A DNA stretch of 64,000 nucleotides from Cellulophaga baltica (GTDB lineage: Bacteria > Bacteroidota > Bacteroidia > Flavobacteriales > Flavobacteriaceae): positions 372,001-436,000 of the forward strand of contig NZ_FNBD01000002.1 in assembly GCF_900102165.1 (NCBI RefSeq). Direction: 5' to 3'. Each line of letters opens with the position of its first letter. Within the stretch, counting starts at the first letter, position 1. Positions 48,420 through 57,227 of this stretch are shown here, one piece after another. Position numbers and translations under genes: made by a program. Below the pieces are notes generated by a model. The model worked only from the letters and a program-made list of their open reading frames with translations. It ran no database searches and was not told where the DNA came from.

Positions 48420-48743
48420 GATATATACATCAAAGAACTCTAAAAGAAGCTATTAGTAAAAAACAAACCCATAGAAGCACAAAATATACGAATTAGTGCA
48501 GAGGGTCAATTTTCTATGAAAGAATTACTTAAAAATGAAAAAAGTTTACATTATTAATAATAAAATCAAATAATTTAACATTTAGCAAAATATAGTTGAT
48601 ATTTTGAATTATCAACAAAAACACGTGCTCGAGAAAGATACATCCATAGAAATTAATTATAATCATAAAATTATATTAATAAATTTAGAATAATTAACAT
48701 GGAATTATCACTTTCGCCGCCAACTAATTCTAATAACATAATA
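48420..48743. other. Gene-free stretch upstream of the second susC
   Basis: This is AT-rich DNA with no credible frame. It holds one short inverted repeat TTGATA/TATCAA (48596-48601 with 48610-48615), which could be an operator or chance. No exact TAnnTTTG with a -33 partner was found. The 25 bases before the ATG at 48744 resemble those before the first susC. Confidence 0.5.
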
Positions 48744-51700
48744 ATGAAAACAAAAGTAAATGGAATCTTTACGCTTCTTTTAGCGTTTGTTGTGCATTTA
48801 ACATTTGCACAAGAAAAGACGATTTCAGGTACGGTGACAGACCAAGATGGTCTGCCATTACCTGGTGTTAACATCGTCGTAATTGGTACAACCAGTGGAA
48901 CACAAACAGATTTTGATGGAAATTATTCTATCACGGCTAACACCGGTGAAACACTTTTATTCACCTATGTAGGACAAACAAATAAGAAAGTAGCCGTAGG
49001 TGCAAGTACTATAATTAACGTTCAAATGTCCGAAGATGCTGCCGCTCTTGACGAGGTTGTAGTTACCGCACTTGGTATTAAAAAATCCGAGAAATCAATT
49101 GGGTATGCTGTCCAAAATGTTGACGGTGATGATATCGCCGAATCACGCGAATCTAACTTAGTAAATGCCTTAAGCGGTAAAGTGGCAGGTGTTCAAATTA
49201 CTAATAGTAGTGGTGCTGCTGGAGCGTCTTCCCGTATTGTATTAAGAGGAGCATCTTCTATTACAGGTAACAACCAACCTTTATTTATTATTGATGGTAT
49301 TCCAATCGATAATAGTAACCAAGGTAATTCAAGCGCATTCGGAGGTATAGATTTACCAAACGGAGCTGCCGATATTAACCCTGATGACATCGCATCAATT
49401 TCTGTTTTAAAAGGTCCTAATGCAGCTGCTATATACGGATTAAGAGCTTCTAATGGGGTGATTGTAATTACTACGAAAAGAGGAGCAAAAGGGCAAGATA
49501 TAGGCGTAACTATAAGTAGTTCAATAAGTTTTGAAAACCCGCTTATCTTACCAAGTTTTCAAAATTCTTATGGACAAGGTAATGTTACTAATAATTTTGA
49601 CTGGGTAGATGGAACAAATGGAAACGGTGGTGTCGATGAAAGCTGGGGTCCACCAACAGATGTTGGATTAGAGTTTGTTCAATGGAATTCTTATACTGTA
49701 GATGGAGCTCCATTACCCTGGGTATCTCAGCCAGACAATGTTAAAGACTTTTATGAAACAGGTGTTAGTTTAAATAATAACGTTTCATTGAGTGGAGGTA
49801 GCGAGAAATCTTCTTTCAGACTTTCTTTTTCTGGTTTTGACCAAAAAGGAATGGTTCCTTTTACTGATTTCAATCGTTACACTGTTGGTGGTAATTTCAC
49901 TCACGAACTTTCTTCTGCTATTAGAGCAGGTTTAAACGTAAGATATATAAAATCAGGAAGTGACAACGTAGTAACTCAAGGATATAGCAATGACAACCCT
50001 ACACAGCAAATTAATGGTTTTGCAGGAAGAAACGTGGATTTTTCTGCCTTAAAAGACTGGCGTAATTTGCCACTTGCTGCAGTAGGCACAAATGCAGAAG
50101 GAACTCCAATAAACTGGAATACAGTTTACCAAAACAATGTTTACTGGCAATTAGAAACTAACACAAATGCTTTTAATAAAGATAGAGTTATTGGTGGAGC
50201 TGATGTTTCTATTGATCTAACGGATAAACTGACAGTAACTGGTAAAACTGGTATTGATTACTGGACATCTAATGTAACTGTTAAAAGAGCTCAAGGTAGT
50301 AATGCTGACCCTGAAGGTAGATTCAGTCTTGACACTCAATCAAGGTATGAAATTAACTCTGAAGTTTTATTCTCTTATAGCACTGAGATAAATAAGGATT
50401 TTGATTTATCTTTAAATGTTGGTGGAAATAGTTTAGTTCGTACATTTGATCGTTTACAAATGGAGGCTCCTCAGTTAGAACTTCCTGGAATATATAACAT
50501 TAGTAACGTAAAATCAGGTATTACACCTGTAATTTCTAATTACACTAGTGAACAACGAATTAATAGTGTTTATGGTTTCGGACAATTAGGTTATAAAAAC
50601 ATGATGTTTTTAGATTTTACTGCCAGAAATGATTGGGCTAGTATTTTACCTGTTGAAAATAATTCATTCTTCTATCCTTCGGCAACACTTAGTGCGGTCA
50701 TAAGTGATATCTTTAAAATGCCTAAAGACAAAGTATCTCTATTTAAACTTAGAGGTGGTTGGGCTCAAGTTGGTAGTACAGGAGCATTAAGCCCTTACCA
50801 ATTACAACCAGTGTATGAATTTAGTGATTCACCTTTTGGAAGTACATCTTTAGCATTTTTCCCTAGCTCATTAAACAATCCAAAAATTGGACCTGAAACA
50901 ACAACTAGTATCGAGGCTGGTATAGATTTAAGATTATTCCAAAATAGGCTAAGACTGGATGCCACTTATTACGATTCTACAAGTGAAGATTTAATTGTTA
51001 ATGTTTTGGTTAGTGGATCAAGTGGTATTACTTCCACCATTCAAAATATTGGAGAAATGAATAATAAAGGTATTGAAATTCAATTAGGAGGTACTTTAGT
51101 AAGAACTGACAATTTATCTGTAGACTTAGATTTGAATTTTGGGAAAAATAATAACGAAGTTGTATCTCTTGGAGATAACTTAGAAACTTTAGTAATTGGT
51201 TCTCAATGGAATGTAAATACGGAAGCTAGGGTTGGCTTACCATACGGTACATTATATGGTCCTGCTTTTGAAAGAAGTCCAGATGGTGAAGTAGTTTACG
51301 TTAATGGTTTACCACAAATTGCAGATGAAAATAAAGTTTTAGGTGATATACAACCTGATTGGACTGGTGGTGCTAATTTAACTGTAAATTATAAAAATTT
51401 CAGTTTTGGCGCCCTTGTTGATGCTAAAATTGGTGGAGACATTTACTCTATTACGAATACATGGGGTAGATACGGTGGTATCTTAGAGGAGACACTAATT
51501 GGAAGAGAAACAGGTGTTGTTGGAGATGGTGTTAAGCTAAATTCAGAAGGCGTTTATGTACCTAATGATGTAGTTGTATCAGCTAAACAATATAATCAAA
51601 ATTCATTTAGTAATGCAATAGCTGAAAGCTCTGTTTTCGATGCTTCCTATGTGAAATTAAGACAAGTATCAATTGGCTATAATATCCCGAGTAAACTACT

Positions 51701-51887
51701 TATAAATACACCTGTAAAATCATTAACATTTTCTGTTGTCGGCCGTAACTTAGCAATTTTACATAAAAATGCTCCACACATCGATCCTGAAAGTGCTTTC
51801 AGTGATTCAAACGCAAGTCAAGGACTAGAGTCAGGACAAATACCTTCTGCACGCAGCGTTGGTTTTAATATTAATGCTAAATTCTAA
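48744..51887 (+). CDS. SusC/RagA-family TonB-linked outer-membrane protein 2
   Basis: This 1047-residue SusC paralogue starts at the ATG at 48744 (MKTKVNGIFTLLLAFVV) with the same signal peptide and almost the same first 60 residues as the first SusC. A regulatory-like domain with ISGTVTDQDGLPLPGVN, a plug with NALSGKVAGVQITNSSGAAGASSRI and LFIIDGIPIDNSN, and the barrel ending NINAKF follow. The rest is clearly diverged from SusC 1, so the substrates probably differ. It heads a four-gene run ending at the terminator at 55602. Confidence 0.95.
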   Translation: MKTKVNGIFTLLLAFVVHLTFAQEKTISGTVTDQDGLPLPGVNIVVIGTTSGTQTDFDGNYSITANTGETLLFTYVGQTNKKVAVGASTIINVQMSEDAAALDEVVVTALGIKKSEKSIGYAVQNVDGDDIAESRESNLVNALSGKVAGVQITNSSGAAGASSRIVLRGASSITGNNQPLFIIDGIPIDNSNQGNSSAFGGIDLPNGAADINPDDIASISVLKGPNAAAIYGLRASNGVIVITTKRGAKGQDIGVTISSSISFENPLILPSFQNSYGQGNVTNNFDWVDGTNGNGGVDESWGPPTDVGLEFVQWNSYTVDGAPLPWVSQPDNVKDFYETGVSLNNNVSLSGGSEKSSFRLSFSGFDQKGMVPFTDFNRYTVGGNFTHELSSAIRAGLNVRYIKSGSDNVVTQGYSNDNPTQQINGFAGRNVDFSALKDWRNLPLAAVGTNAEGTPINWNTVYQNNVYWQLETNTNAFNKDRVIGGADVSIDLTDKLTVTGKTGIDYWTSNVTVKRAQGSNADPEGRFSLDTQSRYEINSEVLFSYSTEINKDFDLSLNVGGNSLVRTFDRLQMEAPQLELPGIYNISNVKSGITPVISNYTSEQRINSVYGFGQLGYKNMMFLDFTARNDWASILPVENNSFFYPSATLSAVISDIFKMPKDKVSLFKLRGGWAQVGSTGALSPYQLQPVYEFSDSPFGSTSLAFFPSSLNNPKIGPETTTSIEAGIDLRLFQNRLRLDATYYDSTSEDLIVNVLVSGSSGITSTIQNIGEMNNKGIEIQLGGTLVRTDNLSVDLDLNFGKNNNEVVSLGDNLETLVIGSQWNVNTEARVGLPYGTLYGPAFERSPDGEVVYVNGLPQIADENKVLGDIQPDWTGGANLTVNYKNFSFGALVDAKIGGDIYSITNTWGRYGGILEETLIGRETGVVGDGVKLNSEGVYVPNDVVVSAKQYNQNSFSNAIAESSVFDASYVKLRQVSIGYNIPSKLLINTPVKSLTFSVVGRNLAILHKNAPHIDPESAFSDSNASQGLESGQIPSARSVGFNINAKF

Positions 51888-51895
51888 AAAATATT

Positions 51896-53347
51896 ATGAA
51901 AAATAAAAGTATAATACTTGTAGTTCTTTGTACTCTACTCACATTCTTCGTAGGTTGTGATAGGGATTTTGAAGAAGTTAATTTAAATCCTAACGATCCG
52001 ACAGAAGTTCCTGCAGATTTATTGTTAGGTAACTTATTGTTCAGTACCGCAAATGCCCTATACTCAGTTCAGGCATCAATTGACCAGGGCTCAGGATGGG
52101 CTCAGCACATGGCCAAAGTTCAATATAATGATGAAATGCGTTATATCCCAAGAGAAGGTACAATTCTAGGCGCTTGGAATAATTTTTACGTAATTACAGC
52201 TTCTGATGGTAGAAAAATGGCCGACTTAGCTATAGAACAAGACAATACCGCTATTCAAGGTGTAGCTTTGGTTATGCAAGCTTATGGTTTTCTAATGTTG
52301 ACTGATTTATTTGGCGATATTCCTTTCACCGAAGCTTTATCAGCTGAGGCAGGTAATACGTTGGCAGCTTATGATGATCAAGAAGTTGTTTACGCTGGGT
52401 CAATAGCGTTTTTAGATCAAGCTATTTCGTTGCTTTCTTCTAGCACGGATGAAATTAGCTCAAGTCAAGATTTAATATTCTCCGGAGATAAATCTTCTTG
52501 GATTAAATTTGCATCGTCACTTAAATTTCGTGCATTAATGCGTGAATCTGGAGTAATAGATGTATCTGCACAACTACAACAATTAGTAGATGCAGGTAAC
52601 CTATTTTCTTCAAGAGATGAAGAAGCTAAATTCCCTTATTTAGAAGCAGATCCAAATGCAAATCCTTTATTCGAAACGGTAGATTTTGGCGGTAGAGGTG
52701 AATACAAAATAAACCAAGTTTTGGTTGAATACATGGATGGCACCAATGCTATAACAGATGCTAGACTTGCTGTTTATGCAGAACTTAATGATGATGATGA
52801 ATATAGAGGAAAACCTTCTGGATTATTAGATTTACCAAGTGATGAATTTGGCTATACGAATGTTTCTAGTATCGGTGCAAAATATTTAGCTCCAACGGCA
52901 CCTGGTTACTTTGTTTCCTATACTGAATTACAATTTTTACTAGCAGAAGCTGCTAAAAAAGGATTTATTAGTGGAGGAGATGCTGCCGCTGAAACTTACT
53001 ATTTAGCGGGTATAAGATCTTCTTTAGCAGAAAATGGTGTTGAAGATTCTTTTGATACTTATGTCGCTCAAGGTACGGTAGCGTATACTACAAACGCAGC
53101 TATTGAAAAAATTGCATTACAAAAATGGATAGCTCTTTACGGACAAGGAATGGAAACATGGATTGAATGGAGAAGAACAGGTATTCCTGAATTAACTCCA
53201 GCAATAGCAAGTACTTTAGGGTCTATACCAGTAAGGTTTACTTATCCTAATTTAGAATCGTCATTAAACGGAACTAATTATGATGCCGCAGTTTCAAGTC
53301 AAGGTCCAGATGCATTAACAACCCCAGTTTGGTGGGATAACAATTAA
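51896..53347 (+). CDS. SusD/RagB-family surface lipoprotein 2 (SusD-like_2)
   Basis: This 483-residue lipoprotein (signal ending FFVGC, mature start CDRDFEEVNLNPNDPTEVP) is the partner of SusC 2. The NLNPNDPTEVP opening, LTDLFGDIPFTEAL in the middle, LQFLLAEAAKKGF, and the terminal ETWIEWRRTGIPELTPA are conserved SusD-like_2 blocks. It starts nine bases after susC 2 and ends 11 bases before the next lipoprotein gene. Confidence 0.93.
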   Translation: MKNKSIILVVLCTLLTFFVGCDRDFEEVNLNPNDPTEVPADLLLGNLLFSTANALYSVQASIDQGSGWAQHMAKVQYNDEMRYIPREGTILGAWNNFYVITASDGRKMADLAIEQDNTAIQGVALVMQAYGFLMLTDLFGDIPFTEALSAEAGNTLAAYDDQEVVYAGSIAFLDQAISLLSSSTDEISSSQDLIFSGDKSSWIKFASSLKFRALMRESGVIDVSAQLQQLVDAGNLFSSRDEEAKFPYLEADPNANPLFETVDFGGRGEYKINQVLVEYMDGTNAITDARLAVYAELNDDDEYRGKPSGLLDLPSDEFGYTNVSSIGAKYLAPTAPGYFVSYTELQFLLAEAAKKGFISGGDAAAETYYLAGIRSSLAENGVEDSFDTYVAQGTVAYTTNAAIEKIALQKWIALYGQGMETWIEWRRTGIPELTPAIASTLGSIPVRFTYPNLESSLNGTNYDAAVSSQGPDALTTPVWWDNN

Positions 53348-53358
53348 AAAAAACAGAA

Positions 53359-54285
53359 ATGAAAAATATAAATTTTTTAACGTTAATTTTATTTCTAGCA
53401 TGTTTCGCACAATCATGCGATAATGACTTAGAAAAAAATGAATCTATAGTTCCTGAAGCTGTTGGTGGTTTGTTAACTGTAAACAATCAGGCAATATCTT
53501 ATGTTGCTGGCTCAGATGGAACTTATACTTCATCGGGAAGTGTATATCAAGGTGATGTATTCACCACAAAGATTGATGTTTACAAGTCATTTAATACAGT
53601 TGACGCTGTTACTAATGATGCACTAGTCAGTAATGAAGTTTTGTTAACTTCACTAGATATTGAGCAAAATAGTGGTGCTACAGTACCATACAGCTTTAAC
53701 TTCACATATGAAGATTTAGCTAGTGATTTAACTGTAGAGGGTACTGCTTTACCAACAACAGATTCAACATTAAATATTGGAGATTTCTGGACACTTAAGT
53801 ATGTTGCAACAACATCAGAAGGTACTGTCCATGAAAATTCAGTAATTACTAAGGTTGCTGTTGGAACTAGATACGCAGGTGTTTATACCGTAGTTGAAAG
53901 TGCTTATTGGAATTCTGGAAGTAATTTAGGAGGATGGAATGACAATGAAGTTATTATTGAATCTGTTGATGCCACGATTTATAGACATGTAGGTTTAGGA
54001 ACTTTCGATGACCAGGAATACTACTTTACAGTAGATAGTGCTACAGGTGTGATAACTGTTCTTCCAACAGACCCTGAAGGAAATGCTGTTTTACTTAATA
54101 CTTCACCAATTATGACATGTGCTGGATCTAGTGCTTTCGAAAGTCTTATTTGTGATAATAATACTAATCTAGCAACGCCTGATGATGTAAATGGTGAAGA
54201 TCAATTACAACTAACTGTAGGATACTTTAGAGGAGTAGGAGCTACAAGAGAATTTTACGAGAAATTGGTGAAAAAGGTTGACTAA
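53359..54285 (+). CDS. SusE-position lipoprotein, unknown ligand
   Basis: This 308-residue lipoprotein has signal ending FAQSC and mature start CDNDLEKNES, whose acidic residues fit surface export. The N-terminal half looks like one or two beta-sandwich domains (EVLLTSLDIEQNSGATVPYSFNFTYEDL). The C-terminal part, AGVYTVVESAYWNSGSNLGGWNDN and later GYFRGVGATREFYEKLVK, is a pattern I have seen in flavobacterial SusCD-linked proteins of unknown function. Its place after susCD suggests an accessory ligand-binding role like SusE/SusF. It has no enzyme motif. Confidence 0.75.
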   Translation: MKNINFLTLILFLACFAQSCDNDLEKNESIVPEAVGGLLTVNNQAISYVAGSDGTYTSSGSVYQGDVFTTKIDVYKSFNTVDAVTNDALVSNEVLLTSLDIEQNSGATVPYSFNFTYEDLASDLTVEGTALPTTDSTLNIGDFWTLKYVATTSEGTVHENSVITKVAVGTRYAGVYTVVESAYWNSGSNLGGWNDNEVIIESVDATIYRHVGLGTFDDQEYYFTVDSATGVITVLPTDPEGNAVLLNTSPIMTCAGSSAFESLICDNNTNLATPDDVNGEDQLQLTVGYFRGVGATREFYEKLVKKVD

Positions 54286-54307
54286 TTAATATCCAAAAAA
54301 TACAAAA

Positions 54308-55579
54308 ATGAAAAATAAATTTTTAAAATATACTTTGGGCTTGGCAATTACAGCTTTTACGCTAGTAAGTTGCGATGATGACCAAAATGTAGACCAAAGT
54401 ACATTGGTTCCTACTAATCCCACAGTGAGTGTAGCCTTGTCTTTTGATAATACTACTACTTTAGTAGAACAAAATGCAGATTACAACTTTACAGTTTCTT
54501 TGAGTGAACCACAAGTAGTTGATGTAAAAGTGTATTTAAGCCAAACCGGTGGTGATGCGACTCTTGGTGAAGATTATGACATGCCAGATAGTGTAATTAT
54601 TCCAGCAAATGCAAATTCTGTCACAGGAGTTATTTCAATTTTAGAAGATGATACAATTGAAGATTTAGAAACTGTAATTATTACTATAGGTGCAGGTGTA
54701 AGAACAGCCAATGCCAATGTAAATGCTACAACTGTAACATTTAATATCGCTAATTTAACAACAGGTGATTTATTAGCAAACCTATCATGGGCAGCATCAG
54801 AATTAACAACTGATAATTCAGGCACAGAAATTGAAGCTACTGACCTAGCTGATATGCGCCTTTTAGTTACAGATGTACCTTATTCTACTATAATTAAAGA
54901 AGAAGATGGCGCTGCGTTTGAAACGATTACTTTAGATGCAACTACACCCGATGGAGAGTATTATATTGTTGCTGACTTTTTTGCTGCTTCAGAAATACCA
55001 GCTGACTTAGATATTACTATATCATTTGATCAAGTAGGTGTTATTAATGGAGAAACTTATACATTCCCTGCTGCTCTTAATACTGGATCTTCGTGTTCAG
55101 CTGTGTATGCAATACTCGCAAAAATAACTAAAACTGGTGATTCTTATGAAATTGAAGAAGTAGGTCAAACCGTTACTAGTATAGATATTAGCGCATTTGT
55201 TGGTACTTGGTCAGGTAAAGACTCTTTTGGATACGAAACACAAGTAGTAACATCTTTAGATATTAATGGACAACTTCAAATCACAGGAATGGGACTTGGA
55301 TGGATGTTAGATTATTGGGAAGAAATAGTAACTAATCAAGAAGTATTACCTGTTACAGTGAATGTTGAAACTGGTGAATTTACTATCGATGAGGCTTATT
55401 ATTTAACTACAACTTGGAATGGTGCTATTCAAGACGATTACAACTTAAGTGCAACGGGTACATTAAACCCTTGTTCTGGAGAAATGTCTATTGTTTATGA
55501 CTTTATTCAGGCTGGAACATCGTTTACTGAACAAGATTACGGACCAGGAGAGTTTTCTGAAAACATTACTCTTGATTAA
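54308..55579 (+). CDS. Calx-beta-domain surface lipoprotein
   Basis: This 423-residue lipoprotein has signal ending FTLVSC and a strongly acidic mature start CDDDQNVDQ. A Calx-beta-like domain (about residues 38-148) is marked by TLGEDYDMPDSVIIPANANS followed by ISILEDDTIEDLETVIITIG, where acidic residues could bind Ca2+. The C-terminal part (about 295-420; VGTWSGKDSFGY ... GLGWMLDYWEE) is a beta-rich domain of unknown function. It is the last gene of the second Sus locus and ends before a perfect terminator. Role in capture or signalling not known. Confidence 0.75.
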   Translation: MKNKFLKYTLGLAITAFTLVSCDDDQNVDQSTLVPTNPTVSVALSFDNTTTLVEQNADYNFTVSLSEPQVVDVKVYLSQTGGDATLGEDYDMPDSVIIPANANSVTGVISILEDDTIEDLETVIITIGAGVRTANANVNATTVTFNIANLTTGDLLANLSWAASELTTDNSGTEIEATDLADMRLLVTDVPYSTIIKEEDGAAFETITLDATTPDGEYYIVADFFAASEIPADLDITISFDQVGVINGETYTFPAALNTGSSCSAVYAILAKITKTGDSYEIEEVGQTVTSIDISAFVGTWSGKDSFGYETQVVTSLDINGQLQITGMGLGWMLDYWEEIVTNQEVLPVTVNVETGEFTIDEAYYLTTTWNGAIQDDYNLSATGTLNPCSGEMSIVYDFIQAGTSFTEQDYGPGEFSENITLD

Positions 55580-55601
55580 AACAAAGAGTATTAAATAAAA
55601 G

Positions 55602-55630
55602 AAAGGCTAGTTAATTAACTAGCCTTTTTT
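55602..55630 (+). terminator. Intrinsic terminator after the second Sus locus
   Basis: A perfect 26-base palindrome (55602-55627; arms AAAGGCTAGTTAA and TTAACTAGCCTTT) is followed by more T. Its last T run directly abuts the rlmB -7 element. Confidence 0.92.
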
Positions 55631-55632
55631 TA

Positions 55633-55640
55633 TACCTTTG
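55633..55640 (+). promoter_or_regulatory. Candidate -7 element of rlmB
   Basis: TACCTTTG is an exact TAnnTTTG match that ends only five bases before the rlmB ATG at 55646, so the transcript would be leaderless or nearly so. No TTG is seen at -33 because the terminator stem occupies that region. Confidence 0.6.
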
Positions 55641-55645
55641 CCCCA

Positions 55646-56383
55646 ATGGAAAACAATACTCAGATTTACGGAATAAGAGCAATTATTGAGGCAATAAATG
55701 CAGATAAGGCAATTGATAAAGTCTTTATTCAAAAAGGTCTTAAAGGCGATTTATTCAAAGAATTTGAAACGCTTATCCGAAGAAATGGGATTAACTCCTC
55801 CTATGTTCCCATTGAAAAATTAAATAGGTTAACCAAGGGAAATCACCAAGGGGTTATTGCTACCATATCACCTATTAAATTTTTCACGATTGAAGAGTTA
55901 GTAGAGAACGTTTCTGCAAAAGAAACTACTCCCCTATTTCTATTGTTAGACCAACTATCCGATGTTCGTAACTTTGGTGCTATTATTAGAACTGCAGAAT
56001 GCACCGGAGTAGACGGTATCATCATCCAGAAAAAAGGTGCTGCACCCGTCACTGCAGATACGATCAAAACTTCTGCTGGTGCTGCTTTTAAAGTGCCCAT
56101 TGCAAAGGTAGATCATATTAAAGATGCTGTTTTTTATTTACAGGCTTCTGGAATTAAAACAATTGCTGCTACCGAAAAAACAGAAAGTTCTGTCTATGAT
56201 ATCTCCTTCAAAGAACCTTGTGCTATTATCATGGGGTCCGAAGATGTAGGAATATCTCCTTCCATCTTAAAAGTTGTAGATGATAAAGCTAAGCTTCCTT
56301 TACTAGGTGAAATAGGATCCTTAAACGTTTCTGTTGCTTGTGGTGTATTTCTATACGAAGCCGTGAGACAACGCAGTTTGTAA
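55646..56383 (+). CDS. rlmB: 23S rRNA 2'-O-ribose methyltransferase, TrmH/RlmB type
   Basis: This 245-residue SPOUT methyltransferase has a short N-terminal substrate-binding domain (YGIRAIIEAINADKAIDKVFIQKG). The knotted catalytic domain follows, with motif 1 DQLSDVRNFGAIIRTAECTGVDGIII, motif 2 IIMGSEDVGISPSIL and motif 3 LGEIGSLNVSVACGVFLYEAVRQR. RlmB methylates G2251 in E. coli 23S rRNA; TrmH (tRNA Gm18) is the alternative, but the N-terminal domain favours RlmB. It has a nearly leaderless promoter arrangement and converges with the rhomboid gene. Confidence 0.93.
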   Translation: MENNTQIYGIRAIIEAINADKAIDKVFIQKGLKGDLFKEFETLIRRNGINSSYVPIEKLNRLTKGNHQGVIATISPIKFFTIEELVENVSAKETTPLFLLLDQLSDVRNFGAIIRTAECTGVDGIIIQKKGAAPVTADTIKTSAGAAFKVPIAKVDHIKDAVFYLQASGIKTIAATEKTESSVYDISFKEPCAIIMGSEDVGISPSILKVVDDKAKLPLLGEIGSLNVSVACGVFLYEAVRQRSL

Positions 56384-56394
56384 TTCTCTGTTAC

Positions 56395-57138
56395 CTATTC
56401 TGGTTTTTCATTTTCCTTATAGTGGTATGTAATTACAATTTCCTGATGGACTTCTAAATCCATTTCAGGCTCTGGCGTACGTTCTATAAAGTTTCCATTT
56501 TCATCAAAGTGTTGTAGAAATTCATCTTCTTCTTCCTTATAATCGTCCCGTTCCCAATCATATTTTTTCAATTCTGGAATTGGAGTTTTAAGATAGTATG
56601 CAAAGAAAAAACCAACTAAAAACCCAGACAGATGCCCTTCCCAAGAAATGTCATCCTGAATAGGAAAAATATACCAAAGCATACTGCCGTAGACAAAAAC
56701 AACCATTAGTGACAATGCTACCAAACGGTAATATTTGGTAAAAATGCCCTTGAAGAAAATAAAACTTGCCAATACATAGATTAGGCCACTCGCTCCAATA
56801 TGATAGGACTCTCTTCCTATTAACCACGTAAAAATACCCGATAGTAAAATTCCGTAAGCGAGAATATAAAATGCATTCTTTCTATAAAAGTAAAATAGAG
56901 AAGCCGTCAATACTGCCAATGGCACCGTATTATTATAGAGGTGCTGCGCAGAACCGTGAATAAAGGGGCTAAATACAATACCCCGAAGACCACTTATAGT
57001 CCTTGGGTACACTCCAAATTTGTTGAAATTAATTCCTAATCTAATTTCCACTAGAAACACCATCCAAATAGCAAGTACAAAAAATAGCGGCACTAGAAGT
57101 ACGCTATTGGTAAATTGGAACTGTTTGGATGCTTGCAT
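56395..57138 (-). CDS. Rhomboid-family intramembrane serine protease
   Basis: This 247-residue inner-membrane protein has about six helices. FIHGSAQHLYNN supplies the conserved His/Asn of helix 2, GASGLIYVLASFIFFKG carries the catalytic GxSG serine, and HLSGFLVGFFFAYYLK carries the catalytic His, so the dyad is intact. A charged cytoplasmic C-terminal tail follows, rich in Glu and Asp (YDWERDDYKEEEDEF). Substrates are unknown. Confidence 0.92.
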   Translation of the reverse strand: MQASKQFQFTNSVLLVPLFFVLAIWMVFLVEIRLGINFNKFGVYPRTISGLRGIVFSPFIHGSAQHLYNNTVPLAVLTASLFYFYRKNAFYILAYGILLSGIFTWLIGRESYHIGASGLIYVLASFIFFKGIFTKYYRLVALSLMVVFVYGSMLWYIFPIQDDISWEGHLSGFLVGFFFAYYLKTPIPELKKYDWERDDYKEEEDEFLQHFDENGNFIERTPEPEMDLEVHQEIVITYHYKENEKPE

Positions 57139-57196
57139 ACAAGTAATTTATAAAATGGAAATCAAAAACACAACCAAAATCTACAAACATGATAAA

Positions 57197-57223
57197 TTGT
57201 CATAAGTAGAATTTGTATTTTTG
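57197..57223 (+). promoter_or_regulatory. Candidate promoter of rarA
   Basis: TTG (57197-57199), 16 bases, then TATTTTTG (57216-57223), an exact TAnnTTTG match ending only four bases before the ATG at 57228. Transcription would begin at or near the start codon. The spacer is slightly short of the usual 17-23. Confidence 0.55.
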
Positions 57224-57227
57224 CACT

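Noticed and set aside
48596-48615. Inverted repeat TTGATA/TATCAA upstream of the second susC as an operator
   Set aside because: Six-base arms in very AT-rich DNA are expected by chance, and the first susC has no equivalent.
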